Shown piece after piece: positions 13,541-64,000 of a stretch of DNA of 64,000 nt. How positions within the stretch are numbered: the stretch's first letter is position 1; the number at the start of each line of letters is the position of its first letter. The notes below the pieces were generated by a model. The model had not been told where the DNA came from. It searched no databases and was given only the letters and a program-made list of their open reading frames with translations. Source of the DNA: Leptodactylus fallax (Eukaryota; Chordata; Amphibia; Anura; Leptodactylidae); contig CAMRHE010000657.1 in assembly GCA_947044405.1 (NCBI GenBank), positions 260,001 to 324,000 on the forward strand, given 5' to 3'. Both the position numbers and the translations under genes were made by a program.

Positions 13541-14624
13541 CCTTGGATTCTGCTACACTGTTTTGTTAGATTTTTTTGTACCTGCATTACAAGCTTCTAA
13601 CAGCTCCAATGCACATATCTGGTCAGAGTCACACAGCTGTAACACTGAGTTAATCTACACTCTGTATTACAGCTGAAAGTCCCTTTGTAATGACTTTTAT
13701 GCAGGGGTCGACAACCTGCGACACACTGAGCAGCTCATCCTTGATTTATTCTATGTTCACATCTGTGCCCGGGTATCCATTGTTCTGATCTATGATAGGA
13801 CCAGATCAATGTACCGTTAAAACAGCGGACACCAGCAGCCTATAATGGGATCCGTCGGTTGTCCGTTGTTTTAAACTGATACAGGGGGATGAAAAAGTCA
13901 GACTTGCAGCACTTTTTTGTCCGGTGGTTTTTGGCGGTCACTGCAACGGAGTCTCTGGCACAGATATAAAACCAGCCACCCCTGTCACTAGTACCTAACA
14001 TGACCAATGATGTCAGTCATTGACCACAATGGTCACCTGAGACCCAGCCAGTGCACTCACGGAATGGGACAGGAGACTGGACACTGGAACACAGGACTGG
14101 GGATAGGTGAGTATCACTTCTTTTTTTTATTTTAGTACACCCCAGCCCCTGGGGTTTTTCAGTTTGCCTGGAAACCCCCTATAATAATTCTGTTACAACA
14201 TGCAGTACATCACTGACATTAAAGGGGATGTCCAGACTAGACAATCAATATCAGATCGGTTGGGGCACCCCAACAATAAGCTGTTTGCAACTGTTGCGGC
14301 AATGTCTTCATGTCTTCGATCACGCCACTACCTAGTGGTTGGAGCTTTTTGTTTCCTGTTCTGTCCACTGTGTAGTTCTGCTCTTAGTGGCTGCTGTGAG
14401 TTGTTGATCGGTGGGAGTGCAGAGCGTCTGACCACCACCAAAAAGTTGAAATGACCCTTTAACTTTCGAACTATAAAGTATAAAACTCTAAAAGTAGATT
14501 TTTCTATATCAGGATGTGTATGGAGTAGAGGCAACATTTTCTCAGTTTGCTAATTTTTTTTTTTTAAAAAGTCACATTTTATAAATTCATTGTATATATC
14601 ACACCACAGAGACATCATTTATGC

Positions 14625-14801
14625 TAGGTTCACACTAGCGTTCGGGTGGAAACCCTATCCACTGAATAAGCTGTTACCTGTCCACCCAGTTTCCGCCTGA
14701 AATCAGCAAAGAGAAAAGTCCTGTTTGCAGGACTTTTCTCGACGCCTATTTTAAGAAGTATGGGGGACTGAGTACCCGAACGCTAGTGTGAACCGACCCT
14801 T
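14625..14801. repeat. MITE of the ggttcacac family, best-preserved ends
   Basis: Left gctaggttcacactagcgtt, right cgctagtgtgaaccgaccct. The central hairpin agtcctgtttgcaggact lies near 14730. Confidence 0.88.
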
Positions 14802-16273
14802 ATATTGTCTAAAGATTTTTTAAAAGTGCCATATTAGGTGCAATATGGGGAATAACCTGTTACAGACCAATAGTATTGGGGCATGCTTTTTACTCCCCCA
14901 AAAAAACTAAATATTATGGCACCAATATGATAATAGATCCCCCCAACGACTTTAGCTTCTACTCATTTTCAAAAAATATACAAAAATATTATTAGTTACA
15001 TTGGCTGTTACCTTGTTACTTTTAAGCCAACTATTTGTCTACCTGCTTCACATGATTCATTTTCCCATATTTCTTTGGTGACATTTTCCTTTTTTTTTTT
15101 TTCAACTTAAGGAAATTAACAGTGTTATATCAATATGGATGTTCAGGTGTAATTCTGTCAGCCAAAAGGGGAAAAAAAAGCAAAATAAATGATTTCTCAA
15201 AATCATTAACTATTTTGCACATTAAGCTGAAAGTGAAAATGGTGCTCCCACTTTTAGCTAAGCCAGGAGGTCATGCAAGGAAGCTGTTTAAAGGGAAATG
15301 TTCTCTAATGCATCTCTCCATCCGCCCACAGACCTAAACTAATTAAGACGGGATTTATGGTGGCACAGGCTTTACTTTGATTTATGAGAGAGGCAGCTTT
15401 CAAGAAACCAATGCTGGTTGCCAGGATGTGTCCTAACATAAATATTAAATCGCTGCATATTAACCATGTAACTGGCTACAAACATGTGGTCAAACAAATT
15501 ATGACAACTTTTTATAGGGTTTTATTTCTTTCGCTAGTTGTATATATTTTATTTGTGAGTGTTTTTTGTGCCTAATTTACAAAGAACAAATTTGGCAAAT
15601 TTTATAAATTATAATTATTGATTTATTTTGTGCTCATTAATTGTTTTGGAACTCTTTGACCCACATTTGCCAGTTCAAATAATTTATAGAGAAGTTTCTG
15701 TTACGAAAAGGATTTTATTTCTTTCGCTGTATATGTTTTCATTGTGTTTGTTTTTTGTGCCCAATATACAACAACAAATTAGCAAATTTTATAAATTATA
15801 GTTATTGATTATTTTACTTACATAGTGCCATCATATTCCACAGCGCTTTACAGATATTGTCTACACTGTTCCATATAGGGCTTACAATCTAAATTCCAGT
15901 ATGCCTTTGGAGCATAGGACTATCCAGAGAAAACGCACACAAACGTGGAGGGAACATACAAACTTCTTGCAGATGTTGTCCTTGGCTGGATTCGAACCCA
16001 GGACTACTGCACTGCAAGCAGGGGCGTAAATACTGGGGTAGCCGCGGTAGCGGCTGCCATAGGGCCCGGGACATATGGGGCCCAGAGCCCTGTGGAAGCC
16101 GCTACCGCGAACCCCACAAACACTGCTATCATTATACTCTAGGGTCTTTTCAGACCGCTGAGTATAACGATCGGGGGCCCAGGGGAGGTGAGCAAACATA
16201 AAAAACAATGTTACTTACCTCTCCTGTGCTCTGACAGGCTTCGGGCCTGTTTGGTGACGTCCCAGACGTCAGC

Positions 16274-16281
16274 TGACGTCA
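16274..16281. promoter_or_regulatory. Consensus CRE octamer tgacgtca within the hAT element
   Basis: Perfect palindromic CREB/ATF octamer, with two further gacgtc half matches at 16256-16270. Binding is untested; the motif is simply present in the repeat. Confidence 0.35.
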
Positions 16282-16416
16282 TTATGTGTCACAATGCCGG
16301 CCTGGATCATGTGAGATCTGGTCCAACATTGAAGACGGCCGAAGTAGTGCATCGGAGCTAGGGAGAGGTAAGTAGCATTGTTTTTTATGTTTGTGTCCTC
16401 CCCTGGGTCTCCGATC

Positions 16417-16454
16417 ATTATACTCTGGGGTCTGAAAAGACCCCAGAGTATAAT
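16417..16454. repeat. Perfect 17-bp hairpin with gaaa loop
   Basis: attatactctggggtct, loop gaaa, agaccccagagtataat. Diverged copies at about 7175-7220 and 16130-16165. Confidence 0.93.
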
Positions 16455-16468
16455 AATCGTTCATGGGT

Positions 16469-16779
16469 GATCCACTATGGGGCATAATACTAGGTGCAGG
16501 GGTCACTATGGGGCATAATACTGTGTGCAGGGGCCACTATGTGGCATAATACTGTGTGCAGGGGCCACTATGGGGCATGATACTGTGTGCAGGGGCCACT
16601 ATGGGGCATGATACTGTGTGCAGGGGCCGCTATGGGACATAATACTGTTTGCAGGGGCCACTATGGGGCATAATACTGTGTGCAGGGGCCACTATGGGGC
16701 ATAATACTGTGTGCAGGGACCACTATGGCGCATAATAGTGTGTGCAGGGACCACTATGGCGCATAATAGTGTGTGCAGG
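16469..16779. repeat. 31-bp minisatellite, 10 copies
   Basis: The unit holds ggggccactatggggcataa then tactgtgtgca. The last two copies carry accactatggcgcataatag variants. Confidence 0.95.
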
Positions 16780-16795
16780 AATGCGGTTTGTGCGC

Positions 16796-16865
16796 GGGGG
16801 GGGGGGGGGGGTGGGTGTTGGAGAGTGGCTGTCCGGGGGGGTTGGGGGCGGCGTTTCGGGGGGGG
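16796..16865 (+). repeat. G-rich tract, quadruplex-capable
   Basis: G runs of 16, 3, 7, 5 and 8 within 70 bases, about 400 bases upstream of the first coding exon of PLCB4 and on its coding strand. Confidence 0.85.
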
Positions 16866-17276
16866 CCCATGTCAAATGTTCGCCTTGGGGCCCAGCCATT
16901 CCTAGTTACGCCACTGACTGCAAGGCAACAATACTAAACGCTGAGCCACCATGCTGCCCTAATTTTACACTCTTTAATTATTTTAGGACACATTTGCCAG
17001 CTCGGATAATTTGTAGGGGTAAATAGGCATCAGGTTTATTGAGAATTTTCTGTTTTGGGACTATAGAGTGAGTGGTGACAAGTCATATAAAACATTTTAA
17101 AAAATTTTTAGACCCCAGTTTGTCCCACAAGACCACAAGAGGTATAACCAGTGCACAATTTTTGAACATGGGTTAGAGACAATAAACTATTCTGTGTTTG
17201 TATCCATTGTAATTGTGCACGTTGGATGACACCATATGTCTGTGCGTTATATCTTCCAGACTCCTGTAAAGTAAAC

Positions 17277-63758
<46,482 letters not shown>

Positions 63759-64000
63759 AAAATCTAATAGTAACAATCGCTATGGCAACACCATCAACTA
63801 TACAAAATCTAATAGTAACAATCGCTATGGCAACACCATCAAATATACAAAATCTAATAGTAGCAATCGCTATGGCAACACCATCAACTATACAAAATCT
63901 AATAGTAACAATCGCTATGGCAACACCATCAAATATACAAAATCTAATAGTAACAATCGCTATGGCAACACCATCAAATATACAAAATCTAAAACATGCT
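63759..64000. repeat. 45-bp tandem array, at least 5.4 copies, open at window end
   Basis: Units start at 63759, 63804, 63849, 63894, 63939 and 63984. Each has aaaatctaatagtaacaatc, gctatggcaacaccatcaa and tatac. Copies differ at a few bases only (aacta versus aaata; one agtagc for agtaac). Confidence 0.97.

Larger units (their letters stand above)
16019..16916. mobile_element. Nonautonomous hAT element (898 bases)
   Basis: 8-base target duplication actgcaag at 16011-16018 and 16917-16924. Terminal inverted repeats caggggcgtaaat (left) and, on the other strand, cagtggcgtaact (right). No transposase. The interior holds palindromic arms, a 31-bp minisatellite and a G-rich tract. It is inserted inside the SINE. 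Confidence 0.92.
15818..16961 (-). mobile_element. tRNA-type SINE (about 238 bases) split by a hAT element
   Basis: Read on the minus strand it starts ggcagcatggtggctcagcg (box A-like) and contains the box B-like ggttcgaatcc (15988-15999). The tail includes gcgctgtggaatatgatg. Candidate 7-base target duplication attttac at 15811-15817 and 16962-16968. It is a SINE, not a functional tRNA gene. Confidence 0.8.
15518..17058. repeat. Local tandem duplication (~190-base unit), second copy interrupted
   Basis: Copy 1 (15518-15709) and copy 2 (from 15710) share tttatttctttcgct, gttttttgtgcc and aaattttataaattata. Copy 2 resumes after the SINE at 16969 with cacatttgccagctcgg, matching cacatttgccagttcaa of copy 1. 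Confidence 0.75.
1..17259. other. Noncoding region 5' of the first PLCB4 coding exon
   Basis: Because exon 1 opens with a splice acceptor, this stretch is probably the intron between an untranslated first exon and the start codon exon, in whole or part. I could not locate a noncoding exon, promoter or CpG-rich start region. Segments outside the listed repeats (1-840, 1140-2080, 3340-4120, 5140-6920, 7240-10860, 13550-14620) hold AT-rich DNA without protein-coding signal. A weak interspersed repeat (aaggcctcatccacacagc) lies near 8980-9240. Confidence 0.7.

Noticed and set aside
15980..16960. Functional tRNA gene
   Set aside because: Box A- and B-like motifs are present but belong to a SINE interrupted by a hAT element; no cloverleaf can form.

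Overview
This window is vertebrate nuclear DNA, most likely from a frog. It carries the first half of one protein-coding gene, phospholipase C beta 4 (PLCB4), on the plus strand. Fifteen exons between 17260 and 63028 splice in frame into the first 471 residues: the PH domain, the EF-hand region and the whole catalytic X box. The Y box, C2 domain and long C-terminal G-alpha-q-binding coiled coil must lie beyond 64000. Exon assignment rests on reading the translated exons, on GT..AG junctions with compatible phases at all 14 introns, and on recalled PLCB4 family sequence.

The frog assignment is an inference. The introns are moderate in size (322 to 10,068 bases) and packed with DNA-transposon debris: Tc1/mariner, piggyBac, hAT, and many TTAA-flanked or palindromic MITEs. 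There are no mammalian-type SINEs. A salamander would be expected to have much larger introns.

Layout. 1-17259 has no coding sequence: 22-bp and 37-bp minisatellites, a fossil Tc1-like transposase (4190-4802, minus), several MITEs, and a nested block just upstream of the first coding exon (a local duplication split by a tRNA-type SINE, itself split by a hAT element with 8-base target duplications). 17260-21282 holds exons 1-4. Intron 4 (10 kb) holds palindromic MITEs and a 57-bp minisatellite. 31351-40167 holds exons 5-9. Intron 9 (8 kb) holds a 350-base near-perfect palindrome and an internally deleted piggyBac with exact TTAA ends (44186-45394). 48135-56745 holds exons 10-14, with a deleted Tc1 element in intron 11 and a roughly 54-copy 17-bp minisatellite in intron 13. 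Intron 14 holds a decayed Tc1 element (61270-62601). Exon 15 and a 45-bp tandem array running off the end close the window.

Only PLCB4 is a working gene here. It encodes a G-alpha-q-activated enzyme that splits phosphatidylinositol 4,5-bisphosphate into inositol trisphosphate and diacylglycerol. The catalytic, calcium-binding and substrate-phosphate-binding residues within the window are all intact. Other long open frames are minisatellite artefacts, transposase remnants or exon read-through. I found no undescribed defence or enzymatic system; the points worth a second look are splice-site quality, repeat architecture and transposon structure.
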